Part shown: in pieces, positions 1-7,476 of the stretch
How the letters are laid out: every line of letters starts with the position of its first letter
Position numbering within the stretch: position 1 is the stretch's first letter
Assembly (NCBI RefSeq): GCF_947492645.1
Contig: NZ_CANLMZ010000001.1
Location: 124,001-188,000 of the forward strand
DNA length: 64,000 bases
Origin: an uncultured Pontibacter sp.
Lineage (GTDB): Bacteria > Bacteroidota > Bacteroidia > Cytophagales > Hymenobacteraceae
Reading direction: 5' to 3'
Program-made: the position numbers and the translations under genes
The notes under the pieces: generated by a model
What the model saw: only the letters and a program-made list of their open reading frames with translations
The model's database searches: none
Told to the model about the DNA's origin: nothing

Positions 1-1
1 A

Positions 2-418
2 AACATGCTGGTGCAGCACCTGGACTACTTGCGCGGCCACAGCGTGCGCGAAGGTATGATGACAAACTTTGTATCCCTGGCCCCTTCCGAAACAGTAAAA
101 GATGCCCTGAACAAACTGCTTATGGGCTCAGAGCACGAGTTTATCATAGAGCTGGAGGGCAAAGTAGTAGGCATACTTACCCGCATGCAGTTGATACAGG
201 CTGTAAAAGAGGAACAATTAAATATCGCCGTTTCAGAGATCATGTCCCATGATTTTAGAACTTTTAACGTGCAAGATAAACTCTCGGAAGCCTATACCGA
301 ACTTCAGAAAACACGTGCTCCGCTCCTGCCTGTTTTGGAGAACGGCCGCCTGGCAGGTGTCATCAATACCGATAACATCAATGAGTTTATCATGATAAAA
401 TCTGCGCTCGCACATTAA
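2..418 (+). CDS. Site-2 protease family protein, C-terminal CBS-pair part (5' truncated by window)
   Basis: The frame is open from the first base, so this is the 3' part of a longer gene; the ATG at position 5 is internal. The 138 visible residues form two CBS motifs, first around EGMMTNFVSLAPSETVKDAL then around VSEIMSHDFRTFNVQDKLSEA. CBS pairs bind adenine nucleotides and regulate the attached enzyme. In Bacteroidota this sequence type usually follows a membrane-embedded zinc protease of the M50/site-2 family of about 370 residues, so the missing N-terminus is probably that protease. That identity is inferred from family resemblance, since no catalytic residues are in the window. A stand-alone CBS protein is the alternative. 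Confidence 0.75.
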   Translation, partial: NMLVQHLDYLRGHSVREGMMTNFVSLAPSETVKDALNKLLMGSEHEFIIELEGKVVGILTRMQLIQAVKEEQLNIAVSEIMSHDFRTFNVQDKLSEAYTELQKTRAPLLPVLENGRLAGVINTDNINEFIMIKSALAH

Positions 419-532
419 CAATTAACCGAGATTAATTTTCTGCCCGGCGCATTTACAAAGCTTTTCTCTCAGTTAGGCTTACTATTCATTTCTTGTGCCT
501 CTACTTACTTTTTTACATATCCCGCCATCAAC

Positions 533-587
533 TACGAAAAATATCGTAATTAAAATTTCATTTTACGAAATCATTCGTATATACTTG
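533..587 (+). promoter_or_regulatory. Twin operator-like palindromes and -7-like box upstream of blaI
   Basis: Two related inverted repeats lie 31 bp apart: TACGA-N6-TCGTA at 533-548 and the perfect TACGAAATCATTCGTA (6-bp arms) at 564-579. The second abuts TATACTTG at 580-587, one base away from the Bacteroidota -7 consensus TAnnTTTG. BlaI/MecI repressors normally bind dyads that overlap their own promoter, so these are good candidates for the autoregulatory operator of the following pair. Binding is inferred. Confidence 0.5.
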
Positions 588-625
588 TAGTGCAACTAAG
601 CTGCAACCTTAACTATCTATAAACT

Positions 626-1015
626 ATGACTTTGGAAAAAACACCTAAACCCACCGAATCTGAACTGGAAATATTGCAGGTACTTTGGCAACACGGCCCT
701 AGTACTGTCCGGTTTGTGCACGAAGAGCTAAGCAAGAACAAAGAAGCTGGCTATACTACTACCCTGAAGCTGATGCAGATCATGGCTGATAAGGAAATGC
801 TAGAGGTAGATAAATCGAGCCGTTCGCACATTTTTCATGCTGCCCTTGAGGAGGAGAAAACGCAACAGCAGTTGCTTGATAAGTTTCTGGATGCCGCTTT
901 CAGGGGCTCGGCCAGCAAGCTGGTAATGCAGGCACTCGGCAACAGCAACACATCCAAAGCAGAACTAGACGAAATCAGAAACTTATTAGATAAACTGGAA
1001 GGAGGTAGCAAATGA
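626..1015 (+). CDS. blaI: BlaI/MecI/CopY family transcriptional repressor
   Basis: This 129-residue protein has the normal family length. The N-terminal winged helix (about residues 10-75) contains the family-typical stretch LTESELEIL-like PTESELEILQVLWQHG and the GYTTTLKLMQIM recognition region; the C-terminal helices (80-125) are the dimerisation part that BlaR1-type sensors cleave. It should bind palindromic operators as a dimer and repress itself and its neighbour. Its stop overlaps the start of the next gene by four bases (ATGA), so the two are translationally coupled. In Bacteroidota such pairs are not necessarily about beta-lactams; no beta-lactamase gene is nearby, so the regulon is unknown. 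Confidence 0.93.
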   Translation: MTLEKTPKPTESELEILQVLWQHGPSTVRFVHEELSKNKEAGYTTTLKLMQIMADKEMLEVDKSSRSHIFHAALEEEKTQQQLLDKFLDAAFRGSASKLVMQALGNSNTSKAELDEIRNLLDKLEGGSK

Positions 1016-3072
1016 ACCACATCCTGAATTTATTTTCCGAAACCGTTGTGCAGGCCCTGGGCTGGACCTTACTGCACTCGCTATGGCAAGGCGCTTTGCT
1101 GGCTATCATACTTAGCCTGCTGATGCTGGTGCTGCACCGCCACTCCTCTAAAACACGTTATACTATAGCAGCAGGTGCTTTGCTGTTTCAGGTGCTCGTA
1201 TCGGCTGTAACTTTTGATCATTATTACTTTCTGCCTGCCCCAGAAACAGCAGAAACCAACCTTGTTTTTGGGGCCTCCACAGCACCGGCAACCAGCGTGG
1301 CAGCTCCTGCATCGTTTTGGGAAGCACCTTTAGATACCGCCAAAGTATACTTTGAGCAACACATGCCTTTAATTGTTACGTTCTGGTTGATGGGCCTGGT
1401 GTTGATGGCGTTACGGTTTATCGGCGGGCTGGCTTACACCCAGCGCCTGCGCCACTATAAAACTACACCGCTCTCCGAAAAATGGCAGCAAAGGCTGGTG
1501 GCGCTACGCCAGGAGCTGGGCATGTCTAAAGTAGTGCGGCTGGTAGAATCGGGGTTGGTAAAGGTACCGGTGGCTATAGGCTATACTAAACCAGTTATAC
1601 TATTACCGATTGGTGCTGTAACCGGCCTTTCGCAGGCGCAGGTAGAGGCTATACTTGCCCACGAGCTGGCACACATCCTTCGCCGCGATTACCTGTTCAA
1701 CATCCTGCAGTCTATTGTAGACATTATCTTTTTTTACCACCCTGCCATGTGGTGGATATCTGGCTTGGTACGCGACGAACGTGAAAACTGCTGCGATGAT
1801 ATAGCGGTAGCTGTTTGCGGCAGTAACCTTACATATGCCCGCGCCCTTGCCGAGCTGGAAGCCATGCGCTTGCCAGCCGGACCGGCACTTGCCCTGGCTT
1901 TTGCAGGAAAGCGAGGCACGCTGATAAGCCGCATCAAACGCCTGGTAGGAAAACAATCCATGCGCCCAACTTTTGCGGAAGGTTTTATGGCTGCCCTGAT
2001 CATGGTGGCTGGCCTGACAGCTTTTTCTTACGGTGCCATGGCCAGCTTAAAACAGCTTAACAACAAAGAAGTAGCCGCGCAGATAAAAGAGAATGCTACT
2101 ACGTCAGCGCCAATGGCAACTAAAGCCGGCAACTCACCAATAACGTCGGCAAACCCAGACGACAACGAAACTAACGCCTACGCTTACAAAGCTCAGGACG
2201 GTGACGGCAAAACCAGAGACATTGTAATCATCAAAAACAAAAAGGGCAAGGTGACTGAGCTGTATGTAGACGGTAAAAAAATTCCTAAAAAGGACATTCC
2301 TAAGTATACCGAACTGGTAAACCAACGCTTGCAGGCAATTGAGAAAGCACCAAAAGCCACATCGGCAGAAGTTGAGAAAGAACTAAACGCAGAACGCCGT
2401 GCCGTAGCAAGGGCAAAAACAGCGCAGGAATCAAATAAAAGTATAACGCACACCTATGTTTATGCCGGCCCGATAGACAGCTTTGCCATTGCGCCACATC
2501 CTCCTTTGCCTCCTGTTCCTCCTATGCCACGTGGTCCGGTGCTTGCACCAGTACCGCCCATGCCACCCATGCCGCCCATGGCTCCTTTAGCACCATTCCC
2601 TAATGATAAAGATGCCCAGAAGCGCTATAAGGAGGCCATGAAAGAGCATGAAAAAGAGATGGCAAAACACAGCGCGCAAATGCAAAAGTATGAGGAAGAG
2701 GTGCGCAAACAGTACGAATCCGGTGCCATCAGTCAACAAGAACTGCAGCAGCAAATGCAACGCTATCAGCGCCAGGTAGAGGCACACGCCAAGCGCGCCG
2801 AAGCAATGGCTGTACGCCACCACGAAATGGCCCGAAAACACGAAGAAGCGGCACGCCAACACGAGGCCCGCACAAAGGCACTCAAAAAAGAAATGCTGAA
2901 AGACGGTCTTATCCAGAAAGAAACCGATAAGATTGGTATCAAGATTACAAAAGATAGCTTTTATGTGCATGGCAAAAAGCAAAGCCAGGAGTTGTTTGAG
3001 AAGTATAAAAAACTACTGAATGTAAACATTGACGGCGACGGCAGCTTTAAGTACGAATACACACACGACTAA
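1012..3072 (+). CDS. BlaR1-like M56 family membrane metallopeptidase
   Basis: This 686-residue protein has membrane helices near residues 15-40, 48-66, 120-140 and 325-345, and the M56 zinc motif HELAH at 217-221 on the cytoplasmic face. In the BlaR1 family this gluzincin-type site cleaves the partner BlaI repressor when a signal arrives. The penicillin-binding sensor domain of classical BlaR1 is absent. The C-terminal half, residues about 360-686, is an extracytoplasmic low-complexity region: a proline/methionine-rich segment near 495-530, then a long charged, His/Glu/Lys-rich stretch predicted to be coiled coil, ending in a compact domain. The ligand is therefore unlikely to be a beta-lactam bound in the classical way. 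Overlaps blaI by four bases. Confidence 0.9.
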   Translation: MNHILNLFSETVVQALGWTLLHSLWQGALLAIILSLLMLVLHRHSSKTRYTIAAGALLFQVLVSAVTFDHYYFLPAPETAETNLVFGASTAPATSVAAPASFWEAPLDTAKVYFEQHMPLIVTFWLMGLVLMALRFIGGLAYTQRLRHYKTTPLSEKWQQRLVALRQELGMSKVVRLVESGLVKVPVAIGYTKPVILLPIGAVTGLSQAQVEAILAHELAHILRRDYLFNILQSIVDIIFFYHPAMWWISGLVRDERENCCDDIAVAVCGSNLTYARALAELEAMRLPAGPALALAFAGKRGTLISRIKRLVGKQSMRPTFAEGFMAALIMVAGLTAFSYGAMASLKQLNNKEVAAQIKENATTSAPMATKAGNSPITSANPDDNETNAYAYKAQDGDGKTRDIVIIKNKKGKVTELYVDGKKIPKKDIPKYTELVNQRLQAIEKAPKATSAEVEKELNAERRAVARAKTAQESNKSITHTYVYAGPIDSFAIAPHPPLPPVPPMPRGPVLAPVPPMPPMPPMAPLAPFPNDKDAQKRYKEAMKEHEKEMAKHSAQMQKYEEEVRKQYESGAISQQELQQQMQRYQRQVEAHAKRAEAMAVRHHEMARKHEEAARQHEARTKALKKEMLKDGLIQKETDKIGIKITKDSFYVHGKKQSQELFEKYKKLLNVNIDGDGSFKYEYTHD

Positions 3073-3097
3073 CTACTCTACTTCCACTTCTACCCTA

Positions 3098-3130
3098 ACA
3101 GCCTGCCAGGTTTATACTTTGGCAGGCTGT
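3098..3130 (+). terminator. Terminator hairpin after the blaI/blaR1 pair
   Basis: A perfect 11-bp stem (ACAGCCTGCCA / TGGCAGGCTGT) follows the stop by 25 bp. The 11-nt loop contains TATACTT, the heptamer over-represented throughout the window. The U-tract after the stem is short and mixed with A (TTATTTATAA). Confidence 0.7.
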
Positions 3131-3257
3131 TTATTTATAAATTACTGTGGCGTAATTGGATTTAAATCAAACTACTGTATCCTATTTCACATTATTTTGC
3201 GTAAGTATAACTCGCTGTAGTACCCTGTTATAGCTGCAGCACCTTTGCTCCACATTT

Positions 3258-5408
3258 ATGACCCTTTCTGCAAGCATGATAAAACTATACGCAGCATCTG
3301 TGGTACAGCCTCGCATAAGGCTTGTTGTGCTACTAATTATCCTTACCTTACTTACTACAAACCTTTTCGCCGATAACGGGCAGCACATGGTTCCCATCTC
3401 CCTGCAAGAGCGCACGCGCCAGGCTGATATGGTGATTGAGGGCGAGGTGCTTTCCCAGAAATCGTTCTGGAACGTTGACCGCACCAATATTTATACTTCC
3501 CACATCATTCGGGTGTACAAGGTTTTTAAAGGCAGCGTACAGGAAAAGCAGCTGGAGCTGATCACGCAGGGAGGGAGCGTTGGGCTTAAAAAGCACATTC
3601 TGTCTACAGCACTTGAGTTATACAAAGGCCAGCAGGGGGTTTTCTTCCTGATGCAGGAAAAGGAGATACAGACAACTCCCGCTAACTTAGCCTTACGCAC
3701 CAGAGCTTATGCCAGCCAACAGGGTTTTGTAAAGTATAACCTACAGGAGAATTCTGCCGCTGATGTTTTTAACAGCTATACTTCTGTGCAGCGCCTGTAT
3801 GACGCTGTGCTGCAGCATACAGGCAACGCCTACCGCACCTTACAGGAAAACGAACCGCTGCTAAAAGCCATCGACACTAAAAACAGCAAATCTCAAACGC
3901 AAAATACGCAGCTTGTTCCTGTTATAACTAATTTTATACCAACAATCGCAACTGCTGGCACAGGAGCTATACTTACCATCAACGGCACAAACTTTGGCAA
4001 CACCCGCGGTACTGGCAAGGTAGAGTTTCGCAACGCCGACGATGGCGGAAAAACATTTGTAGAACCCAGGCGCACAGATTATGTATCCTGGACAAATACG
4101 CAGATAAGAGTGCGCATACCCTCGCGCGGTGTTTCTGGTGGTACAGCAGGTTCCGGAGAGGTACGTGTAACCGCCCCAGATGGTAGTGTAATAAGTAGTG
4201 CCAATCCGATCACAATTGAGTTTGCCCATTTGAATGTAGTCTTATCCGGCGATAACATACAGTCATTTAAACCTTTGTTGCAAAACAAGAATGGCAGAGG
4301 CGGCTATACAGTACGTTTTGCACCCAGCCTGCAAAACAGGTCCGATGCCCAGGAAGGCTTTGTACGCGCACTTAACAGCTGGACCTGTGCCACCAATGTA
4401 AACTGGGAAGTAGGCGCCCCCACAACCATAGAAGCCGCCAACGACGACAATACATCTGTAATACGCTTTGCCGGCAATTCTACTTTTGGGCAGGAAGGCG
4501 TTTTGGCAAGCACCCTAAGCCGCTGGGAAGGCTTACGATGCGGCACCGATACCCTGTTTTGGCTTAGTGAGTTTGACATGGCCATCAACAGCAGCATCAG
4601 CTGGCAATACGGCCCCGGCCCGCCTGTAAACCGCCAGTTTGACTTTGAGACAGTAATGCTGCACGAACTGGGCCATGCGCACCAGCTGGGTCATGTTATT
4701 TTGCCACGTGCTGTTATGCACTTTGCCGTAGAGTCTCAGGTGCTTATCCGTGATTTAAGCGATGCCGATATTAGAGGAGGAAACCAGGTAATGGAGCAAA
4801 GCGTGGTGCCTAATGTATGCCAGGAACCGCCAATGGAAAGGAAAACAGACGGAGACTGTAATTTGGCACAAGAGGTTCTCACCTTTGAAGGAAGCTTTCA
4901 GGATGGGCAGGTAGTACTAAACTGGCAGACGCAGCAGGAACAGAACGTGAATTTTTATACTGTACAACGCAGCACCAACGGCACCGACTGGACAGACCTG
5001 ACCGATGTAGATGCCACAGGCGCGAGCAAGTATACATACACCGACAATAACCCGCTTTCAGATATCAGCTTTTACCGGCTCAAGGTAGTTTACAACGATA
5101 ATTCATCCAGCTTCTCGGCTCGCGTGCGTGTTATAGACCCTAGATCGCTGCGGGTGCTACGGGTATACCCTAACCCGATACCGCCAGATGTGTATAGCGT
5201 TAATCTGCTTTACCTGGTACAGGCAAGCACTACGCTATCCGTGCAGCTGTACAGCATCAACGGTAAACTTGTGCGTGATATCGAGTATACTTTATCTGAT
5301 GTAAATGTGCCGATAGAACTCTCACTTGGCGACCTGGCTGCAGGCATCTACATCCTGAAGTGGCGGGAAAGAACTAATAACGGAGAGTTTAAAATTGTGA
5401 AGCTCTAA
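3258..5408 (+). CDS. Secreted metzincin-like metallopeptidase with IPT/TIG domain and T9SS type A sorting domain
   Basis: This 716-residue protein has an N-terminal signal peptide (hydrophobic core at about residues 22-38; the ATG at 3276 is an equally possible start). An IPT/TIG immunoglobulin-like domain lies near 225-325 (PTIATAGTGAILTINGTNFG). The catalytic-looking domain has HELGHAHQLGH starting at residue 469, followed by a candidate Met-turn, AVMHFAV. The metzincin consensus is HExxHxxGxxH; here the glycine is replaced by glutamine while all three histidines remain. The C-terminus (about 635-716, VYPNP to FKIVKL) is a T9SS type A sorting domain, so the protein should be exported across the outer membrane and anchored or released. 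It stands alone, between terminators. Confidence 0.85.
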   Translation: MTLSASMIKLYAASVVQPRIRLVVLLIILTLLTTNLFADNGQHMVPISLQERTRQADMVIEGEVLSQKSFWNVDRTNIYTSHIIRVYKVFKGSVQEKQLELITQGGSVGLKKHILSTALELYKGQQGVFFLMQEKEIQTTPANLALRTRAYASQQGFVKYNLQENSAADVFNSYTSVQRLYDAVLQHTGNAYRTLQENEPLLKAIDTKNSKSQTQNTQLVPVITNFIPTIATAGTGAILTINGTNFGNTRGTGKVEFRNADDGGKTFVEPRRTDYVSWTNTQIRVRIPSRGVSGGTAGSGEVRVTAPDGSVISSANPITIEFAHLNVVLSGDNIQSFKPLLQNKNGRGGYTVRFAPSLQNRSDAQEGFVRALNSWTCATNVNWEVGAPTTIEAANDDNTSVIRFAGNSTFGQEGVLASTLSRWEGLRCGTDTLFWLSEFDMAINSSISWQYGPGPPVNRQFDFETVMLHELGHAHQLGHVILPRAVMHFAVESQVLIRDLSDADIRGGNQVMEQSVVPNVCQEPPMERKTDGDCNLAQEVLTFEGSFQDGQVVLNWQTQQEQNVNFYTVQRSTNGTDWTDLTDVDATGASKYTYTDNNPLSDISFYRLKVVYNDNSSSFSARVRVIDPRSLRVLRVYPNPIPPDVYSVNLLYLVQASTTLSVQLYSINGKLVRDIEYTLSDVNVPIELSLGDLAAGIYILKWRERTNNGEFKIVKL

Positions 5409-5414
5409 GCCTAC

Positions 5415-5464
5415 CCAAAGCAAGAAGCCGGAGTTGCGTGTAGCACTTCGGCTTCCTGCTTTGG
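5415..5464. terminator. Bidirectional terminator hairpin between convergent genes
   Basis: A 16-bp stem with one mismatch (CCAAAGCAAGAAGCCG at 5415-5430 paired with 5449-5464) lies between the metallopeptidase gene and the convergent hsp20. Confidence 0.7.
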
Positions 5465-5484
5465 ATCAAGTTGCATGCCTCCTG

Positions 5485-5949
5485 TTATGTTATCTCTATT
5501 TTCCTTTTCAGTTGCACCTCTTCCTGGCCCTTTGGCACCGTAATGTGCAATATGCCATCCTGGTAGCGTGCTTTGATATCGTCTTCGTTTATACTTTCCG
5601 GCAAATGGAAAGAGCGCCTGAAAGAGCTGTAGTTGTATTCCCGGCGTGTATAGTTATCATTATCCTCCTTGTTTTCTGACTCCTTCTGGCAACTGATTGT
5701 CAGTACACCTTCTGTTAAGTCAATGTTGAAATCCTCTTTTGCCATGCCGGGTGCGGCTACCTCAATGCTGTAGTCGCTTTCGTTTTCGCGGATGTTAGTG
5801 GCAGGCATATTGCCCATTAGCTGGCGTCCAAACTGTGCAGGCATCCGCATCAGGTCATTGTCGAAGAAGCGATCCACATCCCCAAAAAAATCAGAGAAAA
5901 AAGAGCGTGGTGCCACTCCTCGGTTTTTATCACGTGTTGCAGGTTTCAT
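5485..5949 (-). CDS. Hsp20/alpha-crystallin family small heat-shock protein
   Basis: This 154-residue protein is an ATP-independent holdase chaperone. The alpha-crystallin domain covers about residues 48-145: it starts at PATNIRENESDYSIEVAAPGM, has the typical SFRRSFHLPESI segment and ends with GILHITVPK. The C-terminal tail lacks a clear IXI motif (ends KRKIEIT). The N-terminus is rich in Phe and Asp (FFSDFFGDVDRFFDND), as in bacterial sHSPs. Transcribed alone, divergently from a small orphan reading frame. It carries an unusually good Shine-Dalgarno sequence for this phylum (see the separate entry). Confidence 0.95.
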   Translation of the reverse strand: MKPATRDKNRGVAPRSFFSDFFGDVDRFFDNDLMRMPAQFGRQLMGNMPATNIRENESDYSIEVAAPGMAKEDFNIDLTEGVLTISCQKESENKEDNDNYTRREYNYSSFRRSFHLPESINEDDIKARYQDGILHITVPKGQEEVQLKRKIEIT

Positions 5950-5957
5950 AGTTCACA

Positions 5958-5967
5958 CTCCTTTCTT
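5958..5967 (-). promoter_or_regulatory. Strong Shine-Dalgarno sequence of hsp20
   Basis: On the minus strand AAGAAAGGAG ends 8 nt before the ATG, an ideal E. coli-like spacing. Most genes in this window have no such purine box, in keeping with Bacteroidota, so it probably marks high translation under stress and supports this start. Confidence 0.6.
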
Positions 5968-6019
5968 TAAGTAAAACATAATCAACACCTTGCGCATTGT
6001 TTTTACTTAATTTTACGAA

Positions 6020-6316
6020 ATGATTATTAGCCAGTTACAGCTTTCAGAAGGAGAGATTCCCCTTCTGAAGGCTGCAAATGGTACACAAACAATGACGTTG
6101 CCTAATGCTATACAGCAAATTACACAGGCCTCCTCACAGGCAGTTGATTATGTTTTACTTAAATCAGAGGCACGTGGCTGGCTTCAAGAAACCTTTACCT
6201 GTAGGGCAGATGGTTGGAGCTTAAGTTTTCTAGCTTGGAAAGAGCGAATCGTAGTATACCTGCAAATTTGGGCTATTAAAATGTGCAGCACAAGGTATTT
6301 TAAAGCCTGTTTGTAA
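6020..6316 (+). CDS. Small orphan protein
   Basis: I do not recognise this 98-residue product. It is mostly polar up to residue 70, with a short hydrophobic stretch near 75-88 (ERIVVYLQIWAIKM). It is divergent from hsp20 with 70 bp between the starts, and about 230 bp of AT-rich DNA follows. No ribosome-binding site is visible. The C-terminal third is less protein-like and could be a frameshifted or decayed end. It may not be a real gene. Confidence 0.35.
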   Translation: MIISQLQLSEGEIPLLKAANGTQTMTLPNAIQQITQASSQAVDYVLLKSEARGWLQETFTCRADGWSLSFLAWKERIVVYLQIWAIKMCSTRYFKACL

Positions 6317-6506
6317 CATCGTGTTTTACATACCAGCTACGTTGTCTAACATATTAAAATTGCCATACGCGATTAAAACGCAACACTTGCTTGTTTAAAC
6401 ACCTTTTTGGTGTAACATTCAGCTCCGCCAAAGTCGTTAATTTTATTAGCAGGTTTTTGCGTTTTTAAGATTGCTACCGTGACTGGTTTTATTCTTATCT
6501 TAAACT

Positions 6507-6514
6507 TATCTTTG
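6507..6514 (+). promoter_or_regulatory. -7 promoter box (TATCTTTG) for the DUF3667 gene
   Basis: TATCTTTG matches the Bacteroidota -7 consensus TAnnTTTG exactly and lies 37 bp before the ATG at 6551. No clear TTTG -33 box sits at the expected 19-nt distance. The rest of 6317-6550 is AT-rich and shows nothing else. Confidence 0.45.
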
Positions 6515-6550
6515 ATATAACTTCGCAACGATAAAAACCTCCGCTTACGC

Positions 6551-7456
6551 ATGGCAACAAAAAGACGCAAGTTTACGCAGTGCCCTAACTGTGGCTACAC
6601 ACTTGAGGAGGTAAACAATTTCTGCCCCAACTGTGGCCAGGAAAACCATAACCTTAATGTACCGGTAAAACACCTGGTGGCTGAGTTTTTTGAGGGCACC
6701 ATGCACTTCGACACTAAAGCGTGGAGAACACTAAAATACCTGATACTGAAGCCTGGTTTACTGACAGAGAAATTTAACATCGGCCAACGTGCATCTTATG
6801 TTCCGCCATTCAGGTTGTACGTTTTTGTCAGCTTAATCTTCTTTTTTGTACTGGCCCTTACCGCAAAAAACAGCGTGAATATACACCGAGAGGCCAACAC
6901 GCAGCAAGTTGCACCTGGCACCACCAACCAAACTGATACACTTGCCCTTAAACAGATACAGCTTGAACAGGATAATGCCAGGGAGGCGCTGAAAGATTTA
7001 CAAACTAACATAGATGACGAGGCGTTTACCGCAGCTTTTCAGGCAAAATTCGGAAAGTTTACCAGCCAAGGCGACGAATCAAAGCAAAAGCTGTTCAAGA
7101 ATTTATCGTTTATGATGTTCCTGCTAATGCCTTTCTTTGGGCTTTTGCTGCACCTGTTTTACCGCAGGCAAAAGCGCAATTATGTAGAGCACCTGATGTT
7201 CTCAATTCACCTGCATACGTTTTATTTTATACTATTGGCAGTTGCCATGCTGCTCGGAGTAATGCTCCCTAACCTGGACCTGGGAAACATAGTGCTCTTC
7301 ATTATGGCCCTGTATTTATACTTCGCCCTGCACCAGGTTTACAAGCAGTCTTATCTTAAAACACTTTTAAGCCTGATTCCCATTAGCATTATTTATCTGG
7401 TAACTTTAGGCATATTTTTCTTAGGCACCGTTTTCGTGAGCGTGCTGCTAACCTAA
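6551..7456 (+). CDS. DUF3667 domain-containing zinc-ribbon membrane protein
   Basis: This 301-residue protein begins with a two-knuckle zinc ribbon (CPNCGYTLEEVNNFCPNCGQ, residues 11-30), followed by the DUF3667 signature (FDTKAWRTLKYLILKPG) at about 55-72. A first membrane helix lies at about 88-105; a charged coiled-coil segment covers 125-175; then four or five membrane helices run from 185 to the end. The function of the family is unknown; the architecture of a cytoplasmic zinc finger and C-terminal membrane bundle is standard. The next gene, dgt, starts 20 bp downstream, so the two may be co-transcribed. Confidence 0.9.
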   Translation: MATKRRKFTQCPNCGYTLEEVNNFCPNCGQENHNLNVPVKHLVAEFFEGTMHFDTKAWRTLKYLILKPGLLTEKFNIGQRASYVPPFRLYVFVSLIFFFVLALTAKNSVNIHREANTQQVAPGTTNQTDTLALKQIQLEQDNAREALKDLQTNIDDEAFTAAFQAKFGKFTSQGDESKQKLFKNLSFMMFLLMPFFGLLLHLFYRRQKRNYVEHLMFSIHLHTFYFILLAVAMLLGVMLPNLDLGNIVLFIMALYLYFALHQVYKQSYLKTLLSLIPISIIYLVTLGIFFLGTVFVSVLLT

Positions 7457-7476
7457 GCTTTTATACTTTTACCCTC

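Noticed and set aside
5434..5679. Hydrophobic 81-codon frame after the metallopeptidase gene
   Set aside because: Lies opposite the hsp20 coding sequence and within the terminator region; hydrophobicity is a by-product of the reverse reading.
6373..6570. Basic 65-codon minus-strand frame upstream of the DUF3667 gene
   Set aside because: Overlaps the promoter and start of the DUF3667 gene and has no family resemblance.
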